Origin: Candidatus Omnitrophota bacterium
Lineage (GTDB): Bacteria > Omnitrophota > Gorgyraeia > Aquiviventales > Aquiviventaceae
DNA length: 9,758 bases
Reading direction: 5' to 3'
NCBI GenBank assembly: GCA_023247155.1
Contig: JAHFGZ010000002.1
Span: 12,501 to 22,258 of the forward strand
The translations under genes and the position numbers were made by a program. The notes under the pieces are model-generated. The model searched no databases, had not been told where the DNA came from, and saw nothing but the letters and a program-made list of their open reading frames with translations. Of the stretch, positions 1 through 5,671 are shown one piece after another. How positions within the stretch are numbered: position 1 is the first letter of the stretch; every line of letters starts with the position of its first letter.

Positions 1-822
1 GACTTCTCCCTCCAGGCGAGCCTCTCGTCCGGCCAGACCTTCCGGTGGAAAGCGCACGACGGGTGGTTCTATGGATTCCTGGGGCCGTCCGTCGTGAAGG
101 TGCGGCAGGAGGGCGACCGGCTCCTCTACGACACCTCCGACCCCGCCCTCACCCCCGACCGGATCCGCCGCTACTTCGCCCTCGACCTGAACCTCCCCGA
201 GGTCCTCTCCTCCATCAACGTGGATATGCAGGTCCACCAGGCGATTTGCCGCCACCGGGGGCTGCGCGTGCTGCGCCAGGACGGCTGGGAGACGCTGGCG
301 TCCTTCATCTGCGCCTCGTTCAACAACATCAAGCGCATCGAGGGGATGCTCGAGCGGCTCTGCCAGGCGTACGGGGAGCCGGTCGCCCTCAACGGATTCC
401 GCGGGTTCAGCTTCCCGCGGCCGGAGGCGGTCGCCGGCGCCTCCGAGCGGCGGCTGCGCAGCCTGGGCCTGGGCTACCGCGCGCCGTATCTCAAGGCGAC
501 GGCGCGGCTCGTCGCGGACGGGGGGCTGCCGGCGGAGCACCTGCGGCGGGTGGGCTACGACGCCGCGAAGCAAGCGCTCTTGGGCTGTGAGGGGGTCGGG
601 GACAAGGTGGCGGACTGCGTGGCGCTGTTCGGGTTCGAGAAGTACGAGGCGTTCCCGATCGACGTCTGGATGGAGCGGGCGATGCGCTACTACTTCCGGC
701 ACCGGCGCATGACGCGCCAACGGCTCCACGCCTACGCCCGGCGCCACTTCGGCCCGTACGCGGGCTACGCGCAGCAGTACCTCTACCACGACATCAGGAC
801 AGCGCGTGGACGGTTTTCTTGA
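1..822 (+). CDS. ogg: 8-oxoguanine DNA glycosylase, OGG1 type (5' partial)
   Basis: Base-excision repair enzyme that removes 8-oxoguanine and then nicks the strand by beta-lyase chemistry. The frame is open from base 1, so the true start lies outside the window, but only a few residues are probably missing, because the GQTFRW motif (OGG1 GQSFRW) appears at once. Further OGG1-like blocks follow: FNNIKRIEGMLERL, a GFSFP segment, and LGLGYRAPYL. The helix-hairpin-helix reads GVGDKVADC, with the catalytic lysine codon at 604-606. The essential aspartate is in PIDVW at 661-663. Both key residues are present, so the enzyme looks active. The last 29 bases overlap the 3' end of the convergent mutase gene. 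The family assignment rests on these motifs; the EndoIII/AlkA superfamily is the broader alternative. Confidence 0.92.
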   Translation, partial: DFSLQASLSSGQTFRWKAHDGWFYGFLGPSVVKVRQEGDRLLYDTSDPALTPDRIRRYFALDLNLPEVLSSINVDMQVHQAICRHRGLRVLRQDGWETLASFICASFNNIKRIEGMLERLCQAYGEPVALNGFRGFSFPRPEAVAGASERRLRSLGLGYRAPYLKATARLVADGGLPAEHLRRVGYDAAKQALLGCEGVGDKVADCVALFGFEKYEAFPIDVWMERAMRYYFRHRRMTRQRLHAYARRHFGPYAGYAQQYLYHDIRTARGRFS

Positions 823-1438
823 GGATGGCGCCGTCGGCGCCGATCTCGTAGATGATCGGCGGGCCGGTGGCGATGTTGAGCGCAAGGACCTGGTCTTTCG
901 TCAGCCGGTCCAGGTGCATGACGATCGCGCGGAGGCTGTTGCCGTGCGCGACCACGAGGATGTGTTGCCCGGCCTTCACCAGGGGCAGGATCGTCGCGTT
1001 GAAATAGGGCAGGGTGCGCGCGGCGGTGTCCTGGAGGCTTTCGCTGATGCCGTCCGGGTTCCACTCCGTCTTGTCCTTCGGCGGCGCCACGTCATAGCTG
1101 CGGCGCCAGATGTGCACCTGCTCCTCGCCGAACTGCTTCGCCATCTCCGCCTTGCTCAATCCCTGGAGGGCGCCGTAGTGCCGCTCGTTGAGCGCCCGGT
1201 CGCGCTCGATGGGGATCCCGCGCTGGCCGATGGCGTCGAGGACGATGTCCAGCGTCTCCTGGGCGCGCCGCAGGACCGACGTGAACGCGCGGTCCATGCG
1301 GAGATGCCGGATCGGCGCGGCGCCCCGCCGGGCTTCGTCGCGGCCGGCGTCGGTGAGCGGGATGTCCACCCAGCCGGTGAACCGGTTCTCCAGGTTCCAC
1401 TGCGATTGTCCGTGACGGATCAGAATGAGCGTGCCCAT
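794..1438 (-). CDS. gpmA: 2,3-bisphosphoglycerate-dependent phosphoglycerate mutase
   Basis: Cytoplasmic glycolytic and gluconeogenic enzyme interconverting 3- and 2-phosphoglycerate through a phosphohistidine. The protein is 214 residues from the ATG at 1438. The phospho-acceptor motif LIRHGQSQWN (H9) opens the protein, followed by FTGW (20-23), LRRAQET (R57/R58), the ALNERHYG block with the acid E85, and the second catalytic histidine H165 in VAHGNSLR. This is the histidine phosphatase fold with the mutase-specific NERHYG signature, rather than a general phosphatase. It is shorter than the roughly 250-residue E. coli type and ends soon after the PPIIYEI strand. The frame stays open for 19 codons upstream, but those residues do not resemble the family. 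No Shine-Dalgarno sequence precedes the ATG; a TACCAT -10-like box lies close upstream. Confidence 0.93.
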   Translation of the reverse strand: MGTLILIRHGQSQWNLENRFTGWVDIPLTDAGRDEARRGAAPIRHLRMDRAFTSVLRRAQETLDIVLDAIGQRGIPIERDRALNERHYGALQGLSKAEMAKQFGEEQVHIWRRSYDVAPPKDKTEWNPDGISESLQDTAARTLPYFNATILPLVKAGQHILVVAHGNSLRAIVMHLDRLTKDQVLALNIATGPPIIYEIGADGAILKKTVHALS

Positions 1439-1447
1439 GCGGAATTG

Positions 1448-1453
1448 ATGGTA
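1448..1453 (-). promoter_or_regulatory. Candidate -10 box for gpmA
   Basis: Read on the minus strand, TACCAT (4 of 6 matches to TATAAT) ends nine bases before the gpmA ATG. There is no Shine-Dalgarno motif between them, and no good -35 box is visible. Such a position would give an almost leaderless mRNA. The same arrangement occurs before the PabB-like gene at 5672. Confidence 0.35.
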
Positions 1454-1460
1454 ACACAGC

Positions 1461-1488
1461 CAAGAACATTTTTCATGACATGTTCTTG
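1461..1488. promoter_or_regulatory. Perfect inverted repeat, candidate operator
   Basis: CAAGAACAT (1461-1469) and ATGTTCTTG (1480-1488) form perfect 9-bp arms around a 10-base spacer, with half-site centres about 19 bp apart. That is close to two helical turns and suits a dimeric regulator. The repeat lies between the divergent gpmA and ATP-grasp genes. It covers the gpmA -35 region and overlaps the TTG of the rightward TTGACA box. No T-run follows either arm in a terminator-like position. I do not recognise the regulator. Confidence 0.55.
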
Positions 1489-1521
1489 ACACCATGGGTG
1501 CGGTGTGGTACGAAATATAGT
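1486..1521 (+). promoter_or_regulatory. Candidate sigma70 promoter for the ATP-grasp/KamA cluster
   Basis: A perfect -35 box TTGACA lies at 1486-1491. At 17-bp spacing the -10 is TACGAA (1509-1514), a weak match helped by an upstream TGG that fits an extended -10. A better-looking box, TATAGT (1516-1521), sits 24 bp from the -35, which is too far for normal pairing. Either choice puts the transcript start near 1521-1528, about 170 bases before the ATG at 1695. Confidence 0.5.
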
Positions 1522-1549
1522 AACGATGAGCACACTTGTGATGTGGTTG

Positions 1550-1606
1550 CAGTCTTCAAACGCCTGCGCGGTCTGCGGTGGACCGCGGCAGGGACGTTGA
1601 GGACTG
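1550..1606 (+). other. Long RNA hairpin in the leader
   Basis: The 5' arm 1550-1562 pairs with 1595-1606, giving 12 pairs with one bulged A at 1560 and one G-U pair. CCTG (1563-1566) then pairs with CAGG (1589-1592), and CGCGGTC (1567-1573) with GACCGCG (1581-1587), closing a seven-base loop. Small bulges are G1588 and G1593-A1594. About 23 base pairs in 57 bases is far more than expected by chance and supports a functional RNA structure. The pairing was done by eye, with no energy calculation. Confidence 0.6.
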
Positions 1607-1641
1607 ACGCGTCACCCGTGACACAACTGAGCGGTTCGGTT

Positions 1642-1678
1642 CAGGGATTCCGTGCGAGCGGGTCCCTGTTTCTTTTTT
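1642..1678 (+). terminator. Intrinsic terminator just upstream of the first ATP-grasp gene
   Basis: CAGGGA (1642-1647) pairs with TCCCTG (1663-1668). Inner CCG (1650-1652) can pair with CGG (1659-1661), with small bulges. The stem is followed directly by TTTCTTTTTT (1669-1678). It ends only six bases before the GAGGGG ribosome-binding-like sequence (1684-1689) of the gene starting at 1695. Confidence 0.8.
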
Positions 1679-1694
1679 CAGGCGAGGGGCGCTG

Positions 1695-2729
1695 ATGGGC
1701 CTGCGCGTCGGGCTGACCTACAACGTGAAGAGCGAGTACGTCCTCAAGCCGGAGGACCCGCCGGACCTCATCGCCGAGTTTGACCATGAGGAGACGATCG
1801 CCCACATCGAGAAGGCCTTGAGGGAGGCGGGGCATGAGGTCGTCCGGATCGGCAACGCCCGCCAGCTCCTCGAGCGGAGGGGCAAGCTCGACGTCGACAT
1901 CGTCTTCAACATCGCAGAGGGCTACGAGGGCCGCAACCGCGAGTCGCAGGTGCCGATTCTCCTTGAGATGCTGCGCGTCCCCTTCGTGGGCGCCGATGGG
2001 CTCACGCTGGGCCTGGCGCTCGACAAGGTGCTGACGAAGAAGGTCCTCATCGCCGAGGGCATCCCGACCCCGCGCTACGCCGAGGTCGCCGACCCCGACA
2101 AGCTCTGGGAGGTCGATCTCGCCTACCCGCTCATCGTCAAGCTCCGCTGCGAGGGCTCGAGCAAGGGCCTGAGCGACAAATCGCTCGTCAACAGCCCCCA
2201 GGAGCTGCGCCGCCAGGCGCACTGGCTCCTGGAGACCTACAAGGGTGCGTCGGTGTTCGCCGAGGAGTTCATCGAGGGGCAGGAGTTCACGGTGGCCCTC
2301 ATCGGCAACGAGGCGCCGGACGTCTATCCGGTCTGCCAGATCGTGCTGGACGGCGTCACCGACCTGGGCCGGAAGTTCTTCACGTTCGCCTACCTGCGCG
2401 CCGGCTCCGATTACCTCTGCCCGGCGCCCATCCCCGATGGGCTCACCCGGCAGATGCAGGAGCTGGCGCTGCGCGCCTATCGCGCGGTGGACTGCCGCGA
2501 CTTCGGCCGGGTGGACTTCCGGGTGGACCGCAAGGGCAAGCCGTACGCGCTCGAGATCAACCCGTTGCCTTCGCTGTCCACCGAGGACGTCTTCAGCGCC
2601 ATCGCGAAAACGAAGGGGCTGACGCACTACCAGATCATCCAGCACATCCTGGAGACGGCGGTGGCGCGGACGGGCCTGAAGGCCCGTGACGAGGCGGGCT
2701 CCCTATCGACCCCTACACGATCGCACTGA
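1695..2729 (+). CDS. D-Ala-D-Ala-ligase-like ATP-grasp protein 1
   Basis: A 344-residue ATP-grasp carboxylate-amine ligase related to Ddl. Such enzymes activate a carboxylate as an acyl phosphate and join it to an amine. The N-terminal Rossmann-like part starts RVGLTYN. Instead of the Ddl HGxxGEDG block it has FNIAEGxxGxxRESQVP (71-87). The ATP-binding loop EGSSKG is at 153-158, and the Mg-binding end D274, E287, N289 reads EINPLPS rather than the usual Ddl ENTxPG. In the lysine strand it has VKLRC where the neighbour has VKPNR. The ATG at 1695 follows GAGGGG (1684-1689). The differences from Ddl argue against a cell-wall D-Ala-D-Ala ligase, and the substrate is unknown. It is the first gene of the cluster with the second ATP-grasp gene and kamA. 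Its last ~25 residues look unconserved. Confidence 0.85.
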   Translation: MGLRVGLTYNVKSEYVLKPEDPPDLIAEFDHEETIAHIEKALREAGHEVVRIGNARQLLERRGKLDVDIVFNIAEGYEGRNRESQVPILLEMLRVPFVGADGLTLGLALDKVLTKKVLIAEGIPTPRYAEVADPDKLWEVDLAYPLIVKLRCEGSSKGLSDKSLVNSPQELRRQAHWLLETYKGASVFAEEFIEGQEFTVALIGNEAPDVYPVCQIVLDGVTDLGRKFFTFAYLRAGSDYLCPAPIPDGLTRQMQELALRAYRAVDCRDFGRVDFRVDRKGKPYALEINPLPSLSTEDVFSAIAKTKGLTHYQIIQHILETAVARTGLKARDEAGSLSTPTRSH

Positions 2730-3817
2730 CCTATAACCTCAAGCGCCAGACCCCCGACCCGCGGGGTGCCTCCCCGGCGGGACGGGACGCCGCCCCCTGC
2801 GACCGCGACTCGGAGTTCGACACCCCCAAGACCATTGAGACGATCGTGGACGCGCTCCGCGCCGCCGGCCACACCGTCCATCTCGTCGAAGCCACCGACG
2901 AGCTGCCTCACTGGTTCCTCACCCACCGCGTGGACCTCGTCTTCAACATTGCGGAGGGGCTCCACGGCGAGCACCGCGAGTCGCAGGTGCCCGCCATCCT
3001 CGAATCGCTGGGCGTGCCGTTCACCGGGTCGGGCAGCATCACCCTGGCCCTGGCGCTCGACAAGGCCAAGGCCAAGCAGATCCTCAGCTCCGAGGGCATC
3101 CCGACGCCCCGCTGGCAGCTCTTCCCGAACGCCCGCACCCCGCTGAACCCCCAGCTGGAGTTCCCGCTCATCGTGAAGCCCAACCGCGAGGGATCCAGCA
3201 AGGGGATCTGGCGGGAGAGCGTCGTCGGCGATGAGGCGGCGCTGCGCCGGCAGGTCGCGGCGGTGCACGCCCGCTACCACCAGGAGGCGCTCGTGGAGGA
3301 GTTCATCGACGGTGTCGAGCTGACCGCCGGCGTGATCGGCGAGGAGGCGCTGCCGATCCTGGAGATCGATTTCGCCCCCTGCCAGGCCTCGGCGGAGTTT
3401 TTCTACTCCTGGCGGATGAAGGAGTTCCAGGGCAACGCGGCGATGGGGCTCGTCCCGACGCTGCACTGCCCGGCGCGCCTTCCCGCCTCGACCGTGGCGG
3501 CGGTCCGCGGCATCGCGCGGCGCGCGCACCGGGCGCTCGGGTGCGTGGACCTCTCGCGCACCGACATCCGGCTCCGCGCCGACGGGACCCCCTTCGTCCT
3601 GGAGGTCAACCCGCTGCCGGGCCTCAGCCCCTGGGACAGCAACTTTCCCGTCATGACGGCGGCGGCCGGCATCTCGCATGAAGCCCTCATCCAGCGGATC
3701 GTGGCATTGGCCATGGGCCGCTATGCGCAGTACGCGCGCCGAGTAGTGCGCGCAACGGTCCCTCCTCCGGAGCCCCTCCCTGCAGGGGTGCTCGCGGCGA
3801 GCCAGGCGGCTCCGTGA
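2726..3817 (+). CDS. D-Ala-D-Ala-ligase-like ATP-grasp protein 2 (start unclear)
   Basis: A paralogue of the preceding gene, with the same order of blocks: LTYN near the start, FNIAEGxxGxxRESQVP, ALALDK, EGIPTPR, VKPNREGSSKG (lysine codon 3176-3178), VEEFIDG, then the aspartate at 3563-3565 and EVNPLPG (E 3602-3604, N 3608-3610). All ATP-grasp residues are present and look more canonical than in the upstream copy. The start is a problem. The first standard start codon is GTG at 2846, yet the roughly 40 residues before it match the first copy's N-terminus. The frame is closed by TGA at 2687-2689. I placed the start at CTG 2726, which overlaps the upstream stop as CTGA; ATC 2705 behind GAGG, or a frame error, are alternatives. 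Substrate unknown. It ends 28 bases before kamA. Confidence 0.8.
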   Translation: MTYNLKRQTPDPRGASPAGRDAAPCDRDSEFDTPKTIETIVDALRAAGHTVHLVEATDELPHWFLTHRVDLVFNIAEGLHGEHRESQVPAILESLGVPFTGSGSITLALALDKAKAKQILSSEGIPTPRWQLFPNARTPLNPQLEFPLIVKPNREGSSKGIWRESVVGDEAALRRQVAAVHARYHQEALVEEFIDGVELTAGVIGEEALPILEIDFAPCQASAEFFYSWRMKEFQGNAAMGLVPTLHCPARLPASTVAAVRGIARRAHRALGCVDLSRTDIRLRADGTPFVLEVNPLPGLSPWDSNFPVMTAAAGISHEALIQRIVALAMGRYAQYARRVVRATVPPPEPLPAGVLAASQAAP

Positions 3818-3832
3818 GGAGCGGGACGAGAG

Positions 3833-3840
3833 AAGGAGGA
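3833..3840 (+). promoter_or_regulatory. Strong Shine-Dalgarno sequence for kamA
   Basis: AAGGAGGA is a near-perfect anti-16S match five bases before the GTG at 3846. It decides that start and is the strongest ribosome binding site in the window, so the aminomutase may be translated more strongly than its neighbours. Confidence 0.85.
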
Positions 3841-3845
3841 GCGCG

Positions 3846-5021
3846 GTGAGCTGGGAAACGTTTCGGCGGATCCCGATCTGGAAGGACGTGCCGCTTGAGC
3901 AGTGGGAGACCTACCGGTGGCAGATGACCAACCGCATCCAGACGGTGGAGCAGCTGCGGCAGGTCATTCGGCTGACCCCCTCGGAGGAGCACGCAGTGAC
4001 GCGCAAGTCCGGCCGCTTCATCATGGGCATCCCGCCGTATTGGGCGGCCCTGATGGACCCGGAGGACCCGACGTGCCCGATCCGGCGCCAGGCGGTCCCG
4101 GTGGAGGACGAGTACAGGCTGAGCCCCAACGACATGATCGACCCCCTGGCCGAGGACAGCCACATGCCCGTGCCCGGGCTCGTGCACCGCTACCCGGACC
4201 GGGTGCTGCTCCTGGTGGTCGAGGTGTGCTCGATGTACTGCCGGTTCTGCACGCGCAGCCGCGTCGTCGGCACCAGCGCGGGCTTCAGCCGGCCGGCGAA
4301 CATCGACCAGGCGATCGACTACATCCGCGCGCACCGGAAGATCCGGGACGTTCTCATCTCGGGCGGGGACCCGCTGACGCTCTCCGACGAGCGGCTGGAC
4401 GAGGTCCTGACGAAGCTGAGCATGATCCCCCACGTCGAGTTCGTGCGGATCGGGACGCGCAACCCGGTGACGCTGCCCTACCGCGTGACCGAGTCGCTCT
4501 GCGCGGTGCTCAAGAAGCACAAGCCGGTGTGGATGAGCCTGCACTTCAACCACCCCAAGGAGGTCACCCCGCCCGTCCAGCGCTCGTGCGGGATGCTGGC
4601 GGACAGCGGCGTGCCGCTCGGCTCGCAGACGGTGCTGATGAAGGGCATCAATGACCGGCCCGCCATCATGAAGAAGCTGTTCCACGAGCTGCTGAAGATC
4701 CGCGTGCGGCCGTACTACATCTACCAGTGCGACCCGGTGAAGGGCACGTCGCACTTCCGCACGCCGGTGGCGACGGGCCTTGCGATCATCGAGAAGCTGC
4801 GCGGCCACACAACCGGCTATGCGGTCCCGACCTTCGTCGTCGACGGCCCGGGCGGCGGCGGGAAGATCCCGCTGATGCCCAACTACGTCGTCGCCTACAA
4901 GGACGGCGTGTGGACGCTGCGCAATTTCGCCGGCAAGCTCTTCACGTACAAGGAGGAGCAGACCAACGGCGCCGGCTCGCGCACGGTGAGCGTCGAGCCC
5001 TCGTACGTGTTGATCCAGTAG
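3846..5021 (+). CDS. kamA: Lysine 2,3-aminomutase family radical SAM enzyme
   Basis: A 391-residue radical SAM, PLP-dependent aminomutase that should convert L-lysine to L-beta-lysine. The cluster motif CSMYCRFC gives C128, C132 and C135 for the 4Fe-4S cluster. The PLP lysine is K340 in PGGGGKIP. The two acids that bind the substrate side-chain amine in clostridial lysine 2,3-aminomutase (D293, D330) correspond to D296 in YQCDP and D333 just before GPGGGGK. Glutamate aminomutases lack these acids, so lysine is favoured. ISGGDPL and RIGTRNPV are also family blocks. Start GTG 3846 is fixed by an AAGGAGGA site. There is no adjacent acetyltransferase of the AblB type (N-acetyl-beta-lysine osmolyte) and no EF-P ligase EpmA in the window. 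Two ATP-grasp ligases precede it, so its product may be ligated. An EpmB-like role is the alternative. Confidence 0.9.
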   Translation: MSWETFRRIPIWKDVPLEQWETYRWQMTNRIQTVEQLRQVIRLTPSEEHAVTRKSGRFIMGIPPYWAALMDPEDPTCPIRRQAVPVEDEYRLSPNDMIDPLAEDSHMPVPGLVHRYPDRVLLLVVEVCSMYCRFCTRSRVVGTSAGFSRPANIDQAIDYIRAHRKIRDVLISGGDPLTLSDERLDEVLTKLSMIPHVEFVRIGTRNPVTLPYRVTESLCAVLKKHKPVWMSLHFNHPKEVTPPVQRSCGMLADSGVPLGSQTVLMKGINDRPAIMKKLFHELLKIRVRPYYIYQCDPVKGTSHFRTPVATGLAIIEKLRGHTTGYAVPTFVVDGPGGGGKIPLMPNYVVAYKDGVWTLRNFAGKLFTYKEEQTNGAGSRTVSVEPSYVLIQ

Positions 5022-5033
5022 GACCGCCTGATT

Positions 5034-5624
5034 GTGACGCGCCCCCATCAGGGCAAGCCCGATTCCCTCAGGTGCAGCCTGGCCGGCCTCCTCATGGTGG
5101 TGAGCTGGCTGGCCGGCTGCGCCCCCGCTGACCGCGAGCAGCTGGTCCGTGAAGCCCTGAAGGCCGACCCCGCCTTCGCCTCGGTGCTCGATCGGCACCG
5201 GGAGATCGCCAACCGCATCGAGACCTACCGGCAGGAGCTGGCCCTCAAGCGCAAGACGGTCGAGGAGACCATCGCCCACCTGCGCAAGGACCTGGCGGCC
5301 GCCACGGCCTCCGTCCGCAGCAAGACGCTCGAGGCGAAGAAACGGCTCCAGCCTGAACGCGACACGCTCGCGCTCAGCCTCTCGCTGGCCGGCGAGGAGC
5401 TCCGCGCCAAACGCGCCCAGCGGGCGAGCCTTGGCCGCTCGATTGCGCAGCTTGGCAAATCGCTCGGCCAGCAAGACACGGTCCTGACGCCGCAGGAGCG
5501 CTCACGCCAACAGGCCCAGCTGGAGGAGATGGCCCGCGACGCGGCCCGCTTCGACCAGGAGCTCGCCGCCATGCGGGAGCACGTGCGGCTGCTCAAGATC
5601 AAGCTGCTCCTCATCAAGCTCTGA
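5034..5624 (+). CDS. Coiled-coil lipoprotein of unknown function
   Basis: A 196-residue protein with a basic N-terminus, a hydrophobic segment at about 15-28 and a lipobox LAGC with C29, so it should be cleaved and lipidated by signal peptidase II. The mature part from about residue 40 is almost all charged helix rich in E, K, R, A and L with heptad-like spacing, predicted coiled coil. It ends in a leucine/lysine-rich tail (LLKIKLLLIKL). No enzyme motif is seen and I do not recognise the family. It starts at GTG 5034, 12 bases after kamA, so it is probably cotranscribed; no good Shine-Dalgarno is visible. It could be an envelope scaffold or adaptor; that is a guess. Confidence 0.75.
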   Translation: MTRPHQGKPDSLRCSLAGLLMVVSWLAGCAPADREQLVREALKADPAFASVLDRHREIANRIETYRQELALKRKTVEETIAHLRKDLAAATASVRSKTLEAKKRLQPERDTLALSLSLAGEELRAKRAQRASLGRSIAQLGKSLGQQDTVLTPQERSRQQAQLEEMARDAARFDQELAAMREHVRLLKIKLLLIKL

Positions 5625-5655
5625 CCCCCCGCTAGCGTCCAGGTTTCGCCGGTGT

Positions 5656-5661
5656 TAGAAT
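5656..5661 (+). promoter_or_regulatory. Candidate -10 box for the pabB-pabC-purH run
   Basis: TAGAAT (5 of 6 to TATAAT) lies in the 47-base gap after the lipoprotein gene and ends ten bases before the ATG at 5672. No Shine-Dalgarno or clear -35 is present. If it is used, transcription would begin only a few bases before the ATG, giving a near-leaderless mRNA. Confidence 0.45.
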
Positions 5662-5671
5662 AGGTTTGCTC

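Larger units (their letters stand above)
1521..1694 (+). promoter_or_regulatory. Structured leader with terminator (attenuator or small RNA)
   Basis: This non-coding stretch between the promoter candidate and the first ATP-grasp gene holds three RNA structures in order: a long hairpin (1550-1606), a short hairpin (1627-1644) and an intrinsic terminator (1642-1678). The short hairpin pairs CTGAGC (1627-1632) with GTTCAG (1639-1644), including one G-U pair. It shares 1642-1644 with the left terminator arm, so the two cannot form fully at once. The only gene upstream is convergent, so the terminator cannot belong to an upstream + strand gene. It must end either this leader or a separate RNA of about 150 nt. 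No riboswitch class I know fits. Confidence 0.6.

Noticed and set aside
806..1489. Long + strand frame opposite gpmA
   Set aside because: It is the antisense shadow of a gene with clear catalytic motifs; its translation has no recognisable domain.
1439..1495. Upstream extension of gpmA by 19 residues
   Set aside because: It would read through the inverted repeat, and the residues do not match the family, whose members begin just before the RHGQSxWN motif.
1577..1588. GGTGGACCGCGG resembles the T-box core motif
   Set aside because: It lacks one base of the tRNA-binding bulge, is fully used by the local hairpin, and there is no room for a T-box stem I before it.
1621..1694. Guanidine-type riboswitch, suggested by AGGGATTCCG
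   Set aside because: The ACGR motifs and the paired TCCGAGAG element are absent; the bases are explained by the terminator stem.
1480..1695. 71-codon frame across the leader, possible leader peptide
   Set aside because: It runs through the promoter -35 box and the terminator, has no ribosome binding site and shows no amino-acid run; it most likely reflects high GC.
1695..3817. Assigning both ATP-grasp genes as cell-wall ddl
   Set aside because: The Ddl HGxxGEDG block is replaced by NIAEG...RESQVP and the end motif is ENPLP-like; two such copies beside kamA do not fit a murein gene setting.
3687..5474. 595-codon minus-strand frame opposite kamA and the lipoprotein gene
   Set aside because: Composition is typical of GC-rich antisense frames (rich in R, A, H, D, V), with no motif; the + strand genes are well supported.
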